A stretch of DNA of 64,000 nt from positions 124,001 through 188,000 of the forward strand of contig CADCFN010000004.1 of NCBI GenBank assembly GCA_902800715.1. The letters run 5' to 3'. Positions within the stretch are counted from its first letter, which is position 1. Each line of letters begins with the position of its first letter. Shown in pieces: positions 1-9,405 of the stretch. Below the pieces are notes generated by a model that did not search any database, had not been told where the DNA came from, and saw nothing but the letters and a program-made list of their open reading frames with translations. Origin of the DNA: an uncultured Bacteroidales bacterium. Lineage in GTDB: Bacteria; Bacteroidota; Bacteroidia; Bacteroidales; Muribaculaceae. A program made the position numbers and the translations under genes.

Positions 1-1
1 G

Positions 2-964
2 CTGCTTTTCTTTGTCGCTTTCCTTATCCACAACCACATCTTGGCGCCCATCTTGGTAAAGCACAAGAAAGTGACTAAATACATCGTGGCATGTGTCGTC
101 GTGATAGCTTTGTTCCAAACGGCCCAATGTGTCCACAGACCCGATCACAGGCCTCAAGGTCCGCAGACTGAGAGAACCTTTGATTATGAGCCACCTCCCC
201 CTCCTAACGGACGCCCTCCCATCCACAGGCATGACATCACGATGTTTATTCTGGTAATTATGATGTTCGGTGCCAATTTGGGCGTGAAGACCTTCTGCCA
301 AAATGAGGAAGAGAAAAAGCACCTCGCCAAGCTCAAGGAACAGAGCCTCAAGCAGGAGCTTGACTACTTGCGCTACCAGATTAACCCCCACTTCATCATG
401 AACACGCTCAACAACATCCATGCCCTGGTTGATATCGACCCCGAACTGGCCAAGGACAGCATTGTGGACATGTCCAGGATGATGCGTTATCTGCTCTACG
501 AGAGCGACAAGCACTGTGTATCGCTCAACAGTGCCATTATCTTTCTCAAGAAATACCTCAACCTGATGAAGTTGCGCTATATGGACACCGTGAATATCAA
601 CCTTGACGTGCCCTCGTCCTGCAGCGATGATGTGGCACTGGTGCCCCTGGTGTTCATCCCCTTTGTGGAAAATGCCTTCAAGCATGGCGTGGGCATTGGC
701 AAGACTTCGACCATCGATATTGACATCGAACACAAGAACGGACGCCTCCTGTTCCACTGCCATAACACCAAGAGCGGCGTGAAGCACGAGTACGGCGGCG
801 TGGGGCTGAACAATGTCACCAAGCGCCTGGAACTCATCTATGGCAGTGACTACACCCTCGACATCAGCGATGAGGAAGACAGCTATGACGTGCGCCTCGA
901 CTTGCCCGCCAAATGTCCAGGGGACTTCAAGTCGCGCACCAACACTGACGAAATAAACCGCTAA
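2..964 (+). CDS. LytS/YpdA-type sensor histidine kinase (5' partial)
   Basis: The reading frame is open from base 2, so the true start lies outside the window; the TTG at 41 is internal. A hydrophobic stretch, a Pro-rich extracytoplasmic loop (about 128-225) and a second hydrophobic segment (about 235-290) precede a coiled linker. Then comes the His_kinase (PF06580) core with H-box QINPHFIMNTLNNIHAL and N-box FIPFVENAFKHGVG, followed by an ATPase domain ending GGVGLNN. The family autophosphorylates on the H-box histidine and passes phosphate to a LytTR regulator, which is the next gene 15 bp downstream. Family assignment is firm; the signal sensed is unknown. Confidence 0.93.
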   Translation: MLFFVAFLIHNHILAPILVKHKKVTKYIVACVVVIALFQTAQCVHRPDHRPQGPQTERTFDYEPPPPPNGRPPIHRHDITMFILVIMMFGANLGVKTFCQNEEEKKHLAKLKEQSLKQELDYLRYQINPHFIMNTLNNIHALVDIDPELAKDSIVDMSRMMRYLLYESDKHCVSLNSAIIFLKKYLNLMKLRYMDTVNINLDVPSSCSDDVALVPLVFIPFVENAFKHGVGIGKTSTIDIDIEHKNGRLLFHCHNTKSGVKHEYGGVGLNNVTKRLELIYGSDYTLDISDEEDSYDVRLDLPAKCPGDFKSRTNTDEINR

Positions 965-979
965 ACTCTCTGATTGACA

Positions 980-1720
980 ATGATTAAGTGTATTGCTATC
1001 GACGATGAACCGCTGGCCCTCAAGAAGCTGGTGACCTATATCAAGAAGATTCCCTATCTGGAACTCGTGGCTGAGTGCCGCAGTGCCATCGAGGCGCAAC
1101 AGGTGATAGACCAACAGCAAGTCGAAGCCATCTTCCTTGACATTAACATGCCCGACCTCAACGGTCTGGACTTTGCCAAGTCGCTGGAGAAGGACCAACG
1201 GCGAGGACCCGTCATGGTGTTCACCACCGCCTACAGCGAGTATGCCATCGAGGGATACAAGGCTAACGGCGTCGGCTACCTGCTCAAGCCTTACAGCTTC
1301 GAAGAGTTTGAAGAAGCGGCACAAAAGGTGCGCGACATCTGTGAGATACGTCAGCAGTCCACAACCGAAGTTTCTGCCGAAATCGACAATGACGTTATTT
1401 ACGTCAAGAGCGACTACAGGATTGTCCGCATCAGCATCAACAGCATCCGCTACATCGAGGCGATGAGCGAGTACCTCAGGATTACTTGCGACGACAGAGA
1501 CAAACCTGTCATCGTCCTGCTCAGCATGAAGAAGATTGAGGAGCATCTGCCTGATAATAAATTCATGCGCATCCACCGCTCCCACATCATCAACCTGAGC
1601 AAAATCAGCGAGGTCAAGAAAAACCACGTCGTCATCGAGGGCGGATTCTCGCTCCCCATCGGCGACAACTACAAGGACGCCTTTATGAACTACCTCAACA
1701 AGCGCATCCTCACCAAGTAA
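980..1720 (+). CDS. LytTR-family response regulator
   Basis: 246 residues if started at ATG 980 (an in-frame TTG lies at 974). An N-terminal receiver domain (1-120) shows the acidic pair in IDDEP and the phosphoacceptor Asp in FLDINMPD. A C-terminal LytTR DNA-binding domain (about 135-240) contains YIEAMSEYLRI and MRIHRSHIINL. It sits directly behind its cognate kinase and surely forms a two-component pair with it. LytTR regulators bind tandem direct repeats upstream of a few targets; no such sites are evident in the downstream intergenic region. No signs of damage. Confidence 0.94.
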   Translation: MIKCIAIDDEPLALKKLVTYIKKIPYLELVAECRSAIEAQQVIDQQQVEAIFLDINMPDLNGLDFAKSLEKDQRRGPVMVFTTAYSEYAIEGYKANGVGYLLKPYSFEEFEEAAQKVRDICEIRQQSTTEVSAEIDNDVIYVKSDYRIVRISINSIRYIEAMSEYLRITCDDRDKPVIVLLSMKKIEEHLPDNKFMRIHRSHIINLSKISEVKKNHVVIEGGFSLPIGDNYKDAFMNYLNKRILTK

Positions 1721-2329
1721 CCCCCATCATCTCATATTAGACCATTTCAAGTCAGAGACCTATAGTCCCCTATGTGGCGTTGTCAACGCCACCATTGCGG
1801 TAACAGGTTTCTGGCTGTATCCGTAACGTCGCGGGGGGATGCCCCCAACGATGCCGCTCATTAATGAAAAAGGAACCATTAATTGGTAGTAATATTCATT
1901 TTTTCTCATAATCATAGAGAATTCCACTTTTCTATAGGTTTTCTTAGCTATCTGAATGCTCCAAAAAAAGCAAATAATTTTAACTACTAATTGATGGTAC
2001 CTCAATGATATACGATAATAGGTTATTACAGTTTATAATCAAAAAAAAGTGTACGTTTTCATTGATTTTATTTCGACTTCATTACCAGTTTATATGGGAG
2101 AATAAAAGAAAGAACAATGTTTAATAAATGTTATAAAAAAATAAAGTATTCAAATATTTCATAGTTATTGTTTTTGGTATTAATTATAATGTATATCTTT
2201 GCATGGTTCTTTGTAGATAACAGAGGTATTAAATGAAGCCGAAACTCAGAGAGCTAGGAAAATACTACCCTATTTTCACACATTAACGATTTAATAAAAC
2301 TTATATTAACCGATTAAACATTGGATAAG
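1721..2329. other. Long intergenic region, palindrome then AT-rich promoter zone
   Basis: About 600 bp without a credible gene. The first part carries a 19-bp palindrome at 1774-1792 (GTGGCGTTG-T-CAACGCCAC) and a C/G-run palindrome near 1832-1846. From about 1860 on it is strongly AT-rich and leads into the promoter of the gene at 2330. The palindrome lacks a T-tract, so its role as terminator of the two-component operon is uncertain. Confidence 0.6.
2173..2201 (+). promoter_or_regulatory. Bacteroidota-type promoter of the 2330 gene
   Basis: A TTTG (2173-2176) and a -7 element TATCTTTG (2194-2201) separated by 17 bp match the Bacteroidota housekeeping promoter, although the spacer is shorter than the usual 19-21. 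The leader would be about 120 nt. Confidence 0.6.
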
Positions 2330-5035
2330 ATGAAGAAAATGACTCTTCTTGCACTGCTAGCGCTGTGCACTTTCGGATTATGGGCCGAAAATGCTGATCC
2401 ATTTCCCACAAATCTTGTTAATCAGACGAAGTTTGACTTCGCCTCTATGGCTTTTAACTGGGGAGAAATCACAAGTGCGGCTTATACCAACGAAACCGAG
2501 GGCATTCATAACACTAACAATGACGTGGTGCTTTACATTCACCCCGACGATGACCTGCCCGTCTATGTCTATGCCTGGGATGGTAATGACAATAGGTTTC
2601 TGGGCGAGTTCCCAGGCACCGAGCTTACCGAGTTCAAAGCTGTAGCTAACAAAAATGACTTGAATTTGAAGAAGGGATACTGGAAACTGCAGATTCCCAA
2701 CAAGACCAATTTCTCGTTTATCGTTAGCCACGGTTCTAGTGAAACCCAGAGCATTGAAACCATTCTCAATGGTGCTGGTGTCTATTTTATCGACTATAAC
2801 GGTAAGAAAGACGCCCATTTGAACCAGACTGATGCTTATAACCAGAATCAGCAGTATCATAATACGACTTCGACGACCGTCCATGTACGCGTGATTGACA
2901 GCGATATTGTTCCATATGTTTACGCATTCTGGAATCCGGGGGAATGGTACACGCCCCACAACGCAGATTGGCCTGGCAACAGGATGGAAGAAGAGTGGCT
3001 TGGAGGTGAAAAGTGGTATAAATCCTCTATCCCGAATGCTGATTGGTCCAATGGTGCAATCATCTTCAGCGATAACGCCAATAACCAGACCACTGATATC
3101 ACTAATGTAGAAGCTGGTGACGTTTATTACTACTACTATCCTAATGGATATGGTGACAAGTACAAGAGCATGGGCTTCTTGAACAAACCGACTTCACAGA
3201 CCTTCTACAAGGAGTATGACTTTACACCTCAATCCATCAGCACCGATGACATGTCGGCAGAACTCGAATCGCCGACAAAAATCAACTTTGCCGAGCTTAC
3301 GAGCGAAGGCTTCACGCTGAGCATTTCCAGCCCGAGGGGTTTGAACATGCAGGATATGATTGTTAACGGTAGGCTCAGGCTCTATCTCAACACAACCATC
3401 ACTTTTGCCCAGAAAGACGGCCACAATATCAATATGCTGGCATTCGGTGGATGGCATGGTAATGGTAATGAAGGCTCACTTGATCGCTATGTGCTTGACA
3501 CCGACCAGTTGAACCAGCAAGGCCACTTCAACACTCCTGCTGTTGAGCCCATTGATCACATGGGTAATGATTACACCCTTGTTGGTGGTACTGATCCCTC
3601 GCATGCCTATGAGCATGTAGTCGCGGTTGATGCTCCTGTAATTTCCTATACGTACACCGACCCCAATTACGGTATCAATCGCCAATTCATCGAGTTTGAC
3701 AGCATCCGCGTGCGTGATGAGCGCATCTCGAGCAGTATTGTTGACCTCTATGGAGTTTATCGCGGTTTCTCTTGGGAGATTACCAGCCCCATGGTAGTCG
3801 TTCGTTACAGCGGCTATGCTTCAGTTCCTGGAATAGGCGAGAATTATACCGGTGAGGGCGTCATCTATTGCCGCAGCCTTGAACCAAGTCGCACCTATCA
3901 GTTCCCCAAGCCCACCGAGGAGCAGATTGCCAAGGGTCGCATCGGTAGCAATGCCGATGATGAACATTTTTCCAACTGGGACTGGTTGGCCATCAGACTG
4001 TCACCTGAGATGAAGGAAGTTTGGGACAATATGTGGGGTGGTGATCACAATCCCGAAAAGTATATAGGTCTGGTCATCAAGCCGGGTACCATTAAGGGTC
4101 ATTACTGCGACTTCATTGATAACTTGAGTCGCCTGGCTACGGCATATCTGAATCCTACCATTATTGCCCAGCAACTGCCTGAGATTGACGACAGCCGTGT
4201 AGTGGAAACGCCATTGAACACCTATTATCTGTTTAACTTCGTGAAGCAGGACGATGTGTTCTTCAACCCGCCCAAGCGCAACGAGGTCTGCAACTTGAAT
4301 TATGTTCTTCCTTCGGGTGACGACTATGTGGTATATGGTGCCAAGACCGAGTTTGAGGATAATGAAGGTAACGTCTTTGAACTGAAATCCAAAGTCAGGA
4401 TTTACGGTTACTATGACAACAATACCGAAAATAAATCTGACGAAATGATAGCATTCTTCCAGAAGTTGTATACCAAATCGACCTATGAGATGTGCAGGGA
4501 TAACCAGACGGCTATTGTGCGCGACGCGTTGGTACAGATGATTAACCATCATGGTGAACATTATTATGTCTGGGAACCGCATCTTAGGGTGAATCCTAAC
4601 AATAATACCAATTCGGAATATCTCATGGCTCCACGCAATGCTGAGAGTGAGTATTTCTATAGTCCCATTGACGATACACAGAGCCCCGGTGCAACAACCC
4701 CTGGCTACCTGCTTCCTATCCTGGACTATGGTGGCGGTGGCGATGTCTTTGAAGTTGATGGTACGATTGCAAAGTACTATGGTGTTTATCCTCAGCACCG
4801 TCTTGCTATCAATCCCAATTTGGCAGCTCGCAACCCGAAGAACATTGAAGATCCATATGTTACAGGCGTTGATGAGGTAATGGCAAATAACGATGCATTC
4901 AAGATTGTAGCTACTGTCGAGTACTACAATGCTACTGGTATGAGGAGCAACACGCCGTTCAACGGATTCAACGTGGTAGTAACCCGTTACACTGACGGCA
5001 GCATGAGCGCCAAGAAGATCATGAAATCCAACTAA
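2330..5035 (+). CDS. Large secreted protein, starch-binding-like modules and sorting tail
   Basis: 901 residues from ATG 2330 (an in-frame TTG at 2321 would add three residues). A signal peptide (MKKMTLLALLALCTFGLWA) opens the protein. Two similar beta-modules follow: about 65-155 (LPVYVYAWDG...) and about 185-285 (VPYVYAFWNPG...). Their aromatic-rich V-Y-A-[WF] strands and N-W pattern resemble family 25/26 starch-binding modules. The long central part is unrecognised, and the C-terminus (YYNATGMR...YTDGSMSAKKIMKS) looks like a Por-type (T9SS) sorting tail. Probably a cell-surface glycan-binding protein; no catalytic domain is recognised. Monocistronic, bounded by its own promoter and terminator. 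Confidence 0.7.
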   Translation: MKKMTLLALLALCTFGLWAENADPFPTNLVNQTKFDFASMAFNWGEITSAAYTNETEGIHNTNNDVVLYIHPDDDLPVYVYAWDGNDNRFLGEFPGTELTEFKAVANKNDLNLKKGYWKLQIPNKTNFSFIVSHGSSETQSIETILNGAGVYFIDYNGKKDAHLNQTDAYNQNQQYHNTTSTTVHVRVIDSDIVPYVYAFWNPGEWYTPHNADWPGNRMEEEWLGGEKWYKSSIPNADWSNGAIIFSDNANNQTTDITNVEAGDVYYYYYPNGYGDKYKSMGFLNKPTSQTFYKEYDFTPQSISTDDMSAELESPTKINFAELTSEGFTLSISSPRGLNMQDMIVNGRLRLYLNTTITFAQKDGHNINMLAFGGWHGNGNEGSLDRYVLDTDQLNQQGHFNTPAVEPIDHMGNDYTLVGGTDPSHAYEHVVAVDAPVISYTYTDPNYGINRQFIEFDSIRVRDERISSSIVDLYGVYRGFSWEITSPMVVVRYSGYASVPGIGENYTGEGVIYCRSLEPSRTYQFPKPTEEQIAKGRIGSNADDEHFSNWDWLAIRLSPEMKEVWDNMWGGDHNPEKYIGLVIKPGTIKGHYCDFIDNLSRLATAYLNPTIIAQQLPEIDDSRVVETPLNTYYLFNFVKQDDVFFNPPKRNEVCNLNYVLPSGDDYVVYGAKTEFEDNEGNVFELKSKVRIYGYYDNNTENKSDEMIAFFQKLYTKSTYEMCRDNQTAIVRDALVQMINHHGEHYYVWEPHLRVNPNNNTNSEYLMAPRNAESEYFYSPIDDTQSPGATTPGYLLPILDYGGGGDVFEVDGTIAKYYGVYPQHRLAINPNLAARNPKNIEDPYVTGVDEVMANNDAFKIVATVEYYNATGMRSNTPFNGFNVVVTRYTDGSMSAKKIMKSN

Positions 5036-5064
5036 ATAATTTTTCATCATCATTATCCATGTTG

Positions 5065-5102
5065 CAGGAGAGTGACGTGATGTCACTCTCCTGTGTTTTT
5101 TA
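5065..5102 (+). terminator. Intrinsic terminator
   Basis: A perfect 12-bp stem, CAGGAGAGTGAC / GTCACTCTCCTG (5065-5076 and 5082-5093), with a 5-nt loop and a T-rich tail, 30 bp after the stop of the secreted protein. Confidence 0.93.
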
Positions 5103-5254
5103 TTGTATAGCTCTTTCAAAGTAAAACAGCGAGCAACGCGAGCATAACGCGGATGCCTCTCTAAACTCTAAATCTTAAACACTAAACTGCGAGCGTAGCG
5201 AGCATACACGTCTTAGCGTGAGGCCAAATAGAGGCGAGGCAGATAGACCGTCTT

Positions 5255-5489
5255 GGCAGAGCAAAAACAAAAAACAAGTTTTTCGTTTTGCTCTTCTCTC
5301 GACTTTTCGTAACGTTGGCTGTCGCCCAAGTTACTGACACTCGGAAAATCAAAGAAAAATATTGTTTTTCTTTGCTCTTCGCTCGTTTAATCGTAACATT
5401 GGCTAGTGCCGAAGTTACTCCGTCTCGGCAGAGCAAAAACAAAAAACAAGTTTTTCGTTTTGCTCTTCTCTCGACTTTTCGTAACTTTG
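5255..5489 (+). repeat. Tandem promoter-like hairpin repeats before pheT
   Basis: A 59-bp sequence at 5255-5313 recurs base for base at 5427-5485. It contains an imperfect hairpin (AGAGCAAAA...TTTTGCTCT) and ends at a CGTAAC. A diverged middle unit ends at 5401. The three units finish in TAACGTTG (5310-5317), TAACATTG (5394-5401) and TAACTTTG (5482-5489), that is, two degenerate -7 boxes and one consensus. The upstream stretch (5115-5250) holds gcgag-rich and ctaaact short repeats and no gene. Confidence 0.8.
5459..5489 (+). promoter_or_regulatory. pheT promoter (last repeat unit)
   Basis: TTTG at 5459-5462 and TAACTTTG at 5482-5489 with 19 bp between them give an ideal Bacteroidota promoter. 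The expected leader is about 30 nt before the ATG at 5527. Confidence 0.82.
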
Positions 5490-5526
5490 CACGTTTTTAA
5501 GCGATTATAATTCTTTTTATAGACCT

Positions 5527-7992
5527 ATGAATATTTCCTATAAATGGCTCAAACGCTATATTGACACAGACATGACGCCTGAGAAGGTGGCCGAGGCACT
5601 GACCTCGCTCGGTCTGGAAGTGGGAGCAGTAGAACAAGTCGAAACCATCAAGGGAGGCCTGCGCGGACTCGTTGTGGGACAGGTAATGACCTGCATCGAC
5701 CACCCCAACAGTGACCACTTGCATATCACTACCGTCAACCTGGGCGACGGCAACGACCCCGTCCAGATTGTGTGCGGCGCGCCCAATGTTGCCGCCGGTC
5801 AGAAGGTCATCGTCGCCACCTTGGGCACCAAGCTCTATGACGGCGACAAGGAATTCACCATCAAGCGCAGCAAGATGCGCGGCGAGGAGTCGCTGGGCAT
5901 GATTTGCGCCGAGGACGAAATCGGCGTCGGCACCAGCCACGACGGTATCATCGTTCTCCCCGAGGACGCTGTGGTGGGCACCCCCGCTGCCGACTATTAT
6001 GGCATCGAGGATGACTATCTCATCGAGGTGGACCTGACGCCCAACCGCATCGACGGCGCCTCACACTACGGTGTGGCACGCGACCTGGCAGCATGGATGC
6101 ATCGTCACGGCATGGACGGCAATCTGCACAAGCCCAGTGTCGAGGAGTTTGCCATCGACCGTCAGGACGGCGGCATCCCAGTCACCGTCGAGAACACCGA
6201 GGCCTGCCCCCGTTATGCTGGTTTGACCGTGCGTGGCGTCAAGGTGCAGGAGAGCCCCAAGTGGCTCAAGGACCTGCTCCTTGCCGTGGGACAGCGCCCC
6301 ATCAACAACATCGTCGACATCACCAACTACATCCTGCTGGGCACAGGACAACCCATGCACTGCTTTGACTTGAGCAAGGTCAAGGGCGACCGCATCGTGG
6401 TCAGGACCGTAGCGCCGGGCACCAAGTTCACCACCCTCGACGGTGTGGAACGCACGTTGACCGACCGCGACCTGATGATTTGCAACGGCGAGGAGCCGAT
6501 GTGCATCGGTGGTGTGTTCGGCGGTCTGGACTCGGGTGTGACCGAGACCACTACCGACGTGTTCCTGGAGTCGGCCTATTTCCATCCCACATGGATTCGC
6601 AAGACGGCACGCCGCTTCGGCCTGAATACTGACGCTTCGTTCCGCTTCGAGCGCGGCATCGACCCCAACCAGGTCATCTATAACCTCAAGCTCTGCGCTA
6701 TGCTCGTCAAGGAGTTGGCAGGCGGCGAAATCTGTGGCGACATCGTTGACGTCAAGGCCCACGACTTCCCCGGCTTCCCCGTCGAGCTGCACTACGACTA
6801 TGTGAAGCGCCTCATCGGCAAGGACATCCCCCACGATGAGATTCGCGACATCGTCAAGAGCCTGGAAATGGAAATTACCGCCGAGGACGACGAGAAAATC
6901 AACCTCGTCGTGCCCACCTACCGCGTTGACGTGCGTCGCCCCTGCGACGTGGTCGAGGACATCCTGCGCGTCTATGGCTACAACAACGTCGAGTTTACCG
7001 ATGCTGTTCACGGCAGCCTGTCTAACAAGACCGATGTGGACTGGCGCGACGACATGCAGGAGACCGTCAGCAACCAGCTCACCAGCGTCGGCTACCACGA
7101 GATGATGAACAACTCGTTGACCGTGGGCGCCTACTACGAGGGCTTGACAACCTATCCCGCCGACCTGTGCGTCCAGATTATGAATCCCCTCAGCAGCGAC
7201 CTGAACGTCATGCGTCAGACACTGTTGTTCGGCGGTCTGGAGAGCATCGCCCGCAATATCAACCACAAGAACGCCAACCTGCGTCTCTACGAGTTCGGCA
7301 ACGTCTATAGTCACGACGGCAGCATCAGCCAGGAGGAAAAAGCACTCGCCCCCTACAGCGAGAGCACCCAGATGGCGATGTGGCTCAGCGGCAACAACCA
7401 CGATGAATCGTGGGCCGACAAGGTGAGGGAACTCACTGTCTATGACCTCAAGGCCGACCTCGAGAACGTGCTGGTCAATATGGGCATCAACCTCCATGAC
7501 CTGGTCATTGAGCAGTATGAGGACGAGATTCTGAATCCCGCCCTGCGCTACAGCAACCATGGTGGCAAGACCATCGCCGTGATGGGTGTCGTGGACGAGG
7601 CGATAGCCAAGAAGTTTGACGTGGACCAGCCCGTCTATTATGCACAGATTAACTGGAACCTCGCCTGCAAGCTGGCGATGAAGAAGGACATCAAGTACAC
7701 CGACCTGCCCAAGACGCTGCCGCTGCGCCGCGACCTGGCGCTGCTCGTGGACCGTCAGGTGACCTACGACGACATCCGTCGCGTGGTCGAGGCCAGCGAG
7801 AAGAAGCTGTTGAAGTCGATGACCTTGTTCGACGTCTATGAGAGCAAAAAGCTTGAGGCTGGCAAGAAGTCCTACGCCATCAGCATGATTCTGCAAGACA
7901 ACGAGAAAACCCTCAACGACAAGCAGATTGATGCCATCATGAACAAGATTATCAAGAATCTGGAAACCCAACTCGGTGCCAAGCTGAGATAG
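5527..7992 (+). CDS. pheT: Phenylalanyl-tRNA synthetase beta subunit
   Basis: 821 residues, the normal length. It forms the alpha2-beta2 enzyme that charges tRNA-Phe; the beta chain carries tRNA-binding and editing modules. Domains in order: an EMAP-like OB fold (about 40-150, GLVVGQVMTC...HPNSDHLHI), the B3/B4 editing domain (about 210-390), B5 (about 405-475), the catalytic-like core (about 485-705) and the anticodon-binding FDX-ACB domain (about 725-820, LPLRRDLALLVD). pheS is not adjacent, as is usual in Bacteroidota. The start ATG is preceded by the strong promoter at 5459-5489. Confidence 0.97.
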   Translation: MNISYKWLKRYIDTDMTPEKVAEALTSLGLEVGAVEQVETIKGGLRGLVVGQVMTCIDHPNSDHLHITTVNLGDGNDPVQIVCGAPNVAAGQKVIVATLGTKLYDGDKEFTIKRSKMRGEESLGMICAEDEIGVGTSHDGIIVLPEDAVVGTPAADYYGIEDDYLIEVDLTPNRIDGASHYGVARDLAAWMHRHGMDGNLHKPSVEEFAIDRQDGGIPVTVENTEACPRYAGLTVRGVKVQESPKWLKDLLLAVGQRPINNIVDITNYILLGTGQPMHCFDLSKVKGDRIVVRTVAPGTKFTTLDGVERTLTDRDLMICNGEEPMCIGGVFGGLDSGVTETTTDVFLESAYFHPTWIRKTARRFGLNTDASFRFERGIDPNQVIYNLKLCAMLVKELAGGEICGDIVDVKAHDFPGFPVELHYDYVKRLIGKDIPHDEIRDIVKSLEMEITAEDDEKINLVVPTYRVDVRRPCDVVEDILRVYGYNNVEFTDAVHGSLSNKTDVDWRDDMQETVSNQLTSVGYHEMMNNSLTVGAYYEGLTTYPADLCVQIMNPLSSDLNVMRQTLLFGGLESIARNINHKNANLRLYEFGNVYSHDGSISQEEKALAPYSESTQMAMWLSGNNHDESWADKVRELTVYDLKADLENVLVNMGINLHDLVIEQYEDEILNPALRYSNHGGKTIAVMGVVDEAIAKKFDVDQPVYYAQINWNLACKLAMKKDIKYTDLPKTLPLRRDLALLVDRQVTYDDIRRVVEASEKKLLKSMTLFDVYESKKLEAGKKSYAISMILQDNEKTLNDKQIDAIMNKIIKNLETQLGAKLR

Positions 7993-8015
7993 TTTTAAGA
8001 TAAGCTATTAGCTAG

Positions 8016-8037
8016 AAAACTGAAAACTGAAAACTGA
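8016..8037 (+). repeat. AAAACTG microrepeat
   Basis: Three tandem AAAACTG heptamers followed by a diverged copy, in the 66-bp gap between pheT and yebC. Similar slipped short repeats recur in other intergenic gaps of this window (9351-9405, 54251-54285, 55826-55860). Confidence 0.75.
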
Positions 8038-8058
8038 CAACTTAATAATATAACAACA

Positions 8059-8793
8059 ATGGGAAGAGCTTTTGAATACCGCAAAGCAAGAAAGATGAAA
8101 CGCTGGGGCAGCATGTCCCGCACGTTTACCAGAATCGGTAAGGAAATCACTATCGCCGTTAAAGCTGGTGGTCCCGATGCCGAAGGCAACTCGCGTCTGC
8201 GTGCGTTGATCGCCAACGCCAAGGCAGCCAACATGCCCAAGGAGAACATTGAGCGCGCCATCAAGCGTGCCAGTGAGAAGGATGCAGGCGACTACAAGGA
8301 GGTTATCTATGAGGGATTCGGCCCCCACGGCATTGCCGTACTGGTTGAGACCGCTACCGACAACACCACCCGCACCGTTGCCAACCTGCGCAACTACTTC
8401 AACAAGAAGGGCGGCAGCCTGGGCAACTCGGGCAGCGTAGCCTTCATGTTCAGCCACAAGTGCTACTTCCATGTAGCTCCCAAGGCCGATGTGGATCCCG
8501 ATGAACTTGAGTTGGAACTCATCGACTGTGGTGCCGAGGAATTTGCCATCGACGAGGAGGAAATGCTCGTTTCGGGTGACTTCGCTTCCAATGGCGACAT
8601 CATGAAGTATCTCGAGGACAACGGCTTCGAAATCAAGAGCAGTGAGTTCGTTTATGAACCCGCCGACTACAAGGATGTGACCGATGCCGAGCGCGCCGAC
8701 GTCGAGGCCCTTATCGAGGCCCTCGAGGAGGATGACGACGTGCAGAACGTCTTCACCACCATGGCCGAGGCCGAAGGCGGCGACGAGGAGTAA
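8059..8793 (+). CDS. yebC: YebC/PmpR (TACO1) family protein
   Basis: 244 residues, full length for the family. The N-terminus GRAFEYRKARKMKRWGSMSRTFT and the motif ANMPKENIERAIKRA are hallmarks. The C-terminus is acidic (EEDDDVQNVFTTM). The family was first described as transcriptional regulators; bacterial YebC and mitochondrial TACO1 are now linked to translation of proline-rich or difficult sequences. It follows pheT by 66 bp and may be co-transcribed. The ATG at 8059 matches the conserved family start. Confidence 0.95.
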   Translation: MGRAFEYRKARKMKRWGSMSRTFTRIGKEITIAVKAGGPDAEGNSRLRALIANAKAANMPKENIERAIKRASEKDAGDYKEVIYEGFGPHGIAVLVETATDNTTRTVANLRNYFNKKGGSLGNSGSVAFMFSHKCYFHVAPKADVDPDELELELIDCGAEEFAIDEEEMLVSGDFASNGDIMKYLEDNGFEIKSSEFVYEPADYKDVTDAERADVEALIEALEEDDDVQNVFTTMAEAEGGDEE

Positions 8794-8825
8794 TTCTCGC
8801 TGATTCCATTTCATCAACAAGCAAT

Positions 8826-8856
8826 ACAGGCAGTCTCAATTGTTGAGGCTGCCTGT
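8826..8856. terminator. Convergent terminator yebC / dtd
   Basis: A 14-bp stem (ACAGGCAGTCTCAA / TTGAGGCTGCCTGT, one G-T pair) with a 3-nt loop between two converging genes. The T-tract is weak on both sides. Confidence 0.75.
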
Positions 8857-8894
8857 GTCTTGTCGGTATGCTGCGAGAACGAGGCTGTAGCGCT

Positions 8895-9347
8895 TTATTC
8901 CTTCAGGCGGGAGTCGATGATGATGGTCACGGGGCCGTCGTTGACGAGTGCGACCTGCATCTCGGCGCCGAAGACGCCTTTCTTCGTCGGCTTGCCCAAC
9001 AACTGGGCCAATTCGTCGCAGTAGGCATCATACAGCGGCACAGCCAGGTCATGGCCTGCAGCGTGGATATAGCTGGGGCGGTTGCCCTTCTTGGTCGAGG
9101 CGTTGAGGGTAAACTGGCTCACCGCCAGCACTTCGCCGCCCACATCGATGATGCTGCGATTCATCACTCCCTGCTCGTCATCAAAGATGCGCAGGTTCAC
9201 GGTCTTCTGCGCCAGCCAGCGCATATCGTCCTCGGTGTCGCCCTCACGGACGCCCACCAGCACCATCATGCCGGGGCCGATGGTGCTGTGTACTTTTCCG
9301 TCGATGGTGACCGAAGCCTCGGTCACCCGTTGAATGACTATTCTCAT
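8895..9347 (-). CDS. dtd: D-aminoacyl-tRNA deacylase
   Basis: 150 residues, the standard size. DTD hydrolyses D-amino acids (and glycine mischarged on tRNA-Ala) from tRNA, acting as a cytoplasmic proofreading enzyme. The two active-site motifs are present: SQFTL (about residue 77-81) and the Gly-cisPro motif NDGPVTI (about 136-142). The N-terminus MRIVIQRVTEASV is typical. Single gene, convergent with yebC. Confidence 0.96.
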   Translation of the reverse strand: MRIVIQRVTEASVTIDGKVHSTIGPGMMVLVGVREGDTEDDMRWLAQKTVNLRIFDDEQGVMNRSIIDVGGEVLAVSQFTLNASTKKGNRPSYIHAAGHDLAVPLYDAYCDELAQLLGKPTKKGVFGAEMQVALVNDGPVTIIIDSRLKE

Positions 9348-9350
9348 ATT

Positions 9351-9405
9351 AGTTTTTAGTCTCTAGTCCCTAGTCTATAACCTTTAAACTCTAAACTCTA
9401 AACTT
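9351..9405. repeat. Short-period repeats (tagtctc / taaactc)
   Basis: Slipped copies of TAGTCTC/TAGTCCC followed by TAAACTC units fill the gap between dtd and the ABC permease. There is no coding potential. Confidence 0.7.

Noticed and set aside
41-964. TTG at 41 as start of the histidine kinase
   Set aside because: The frame is open and hydrophobic back to base 2, so the gene is cut by the window edge.
4001-5119. 372-codon frame antisense to the large secreted protein, crossing the terminator
   Set aside because: It runs through a perfect intrinsic terminator and has no domain or promoter.
5255-5489. CRISPR array
   Set aside because: The units are few, unequal, contain hairpins longer than CRISPR repeats and have no regular unique spacers; no cas genes are present.
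6061-7971. 636-codon open frame antisense to pheT
   Set aside because: It mirrors the codon bias of a certain gene in a GC-balanced region, has no domain and no start signals.
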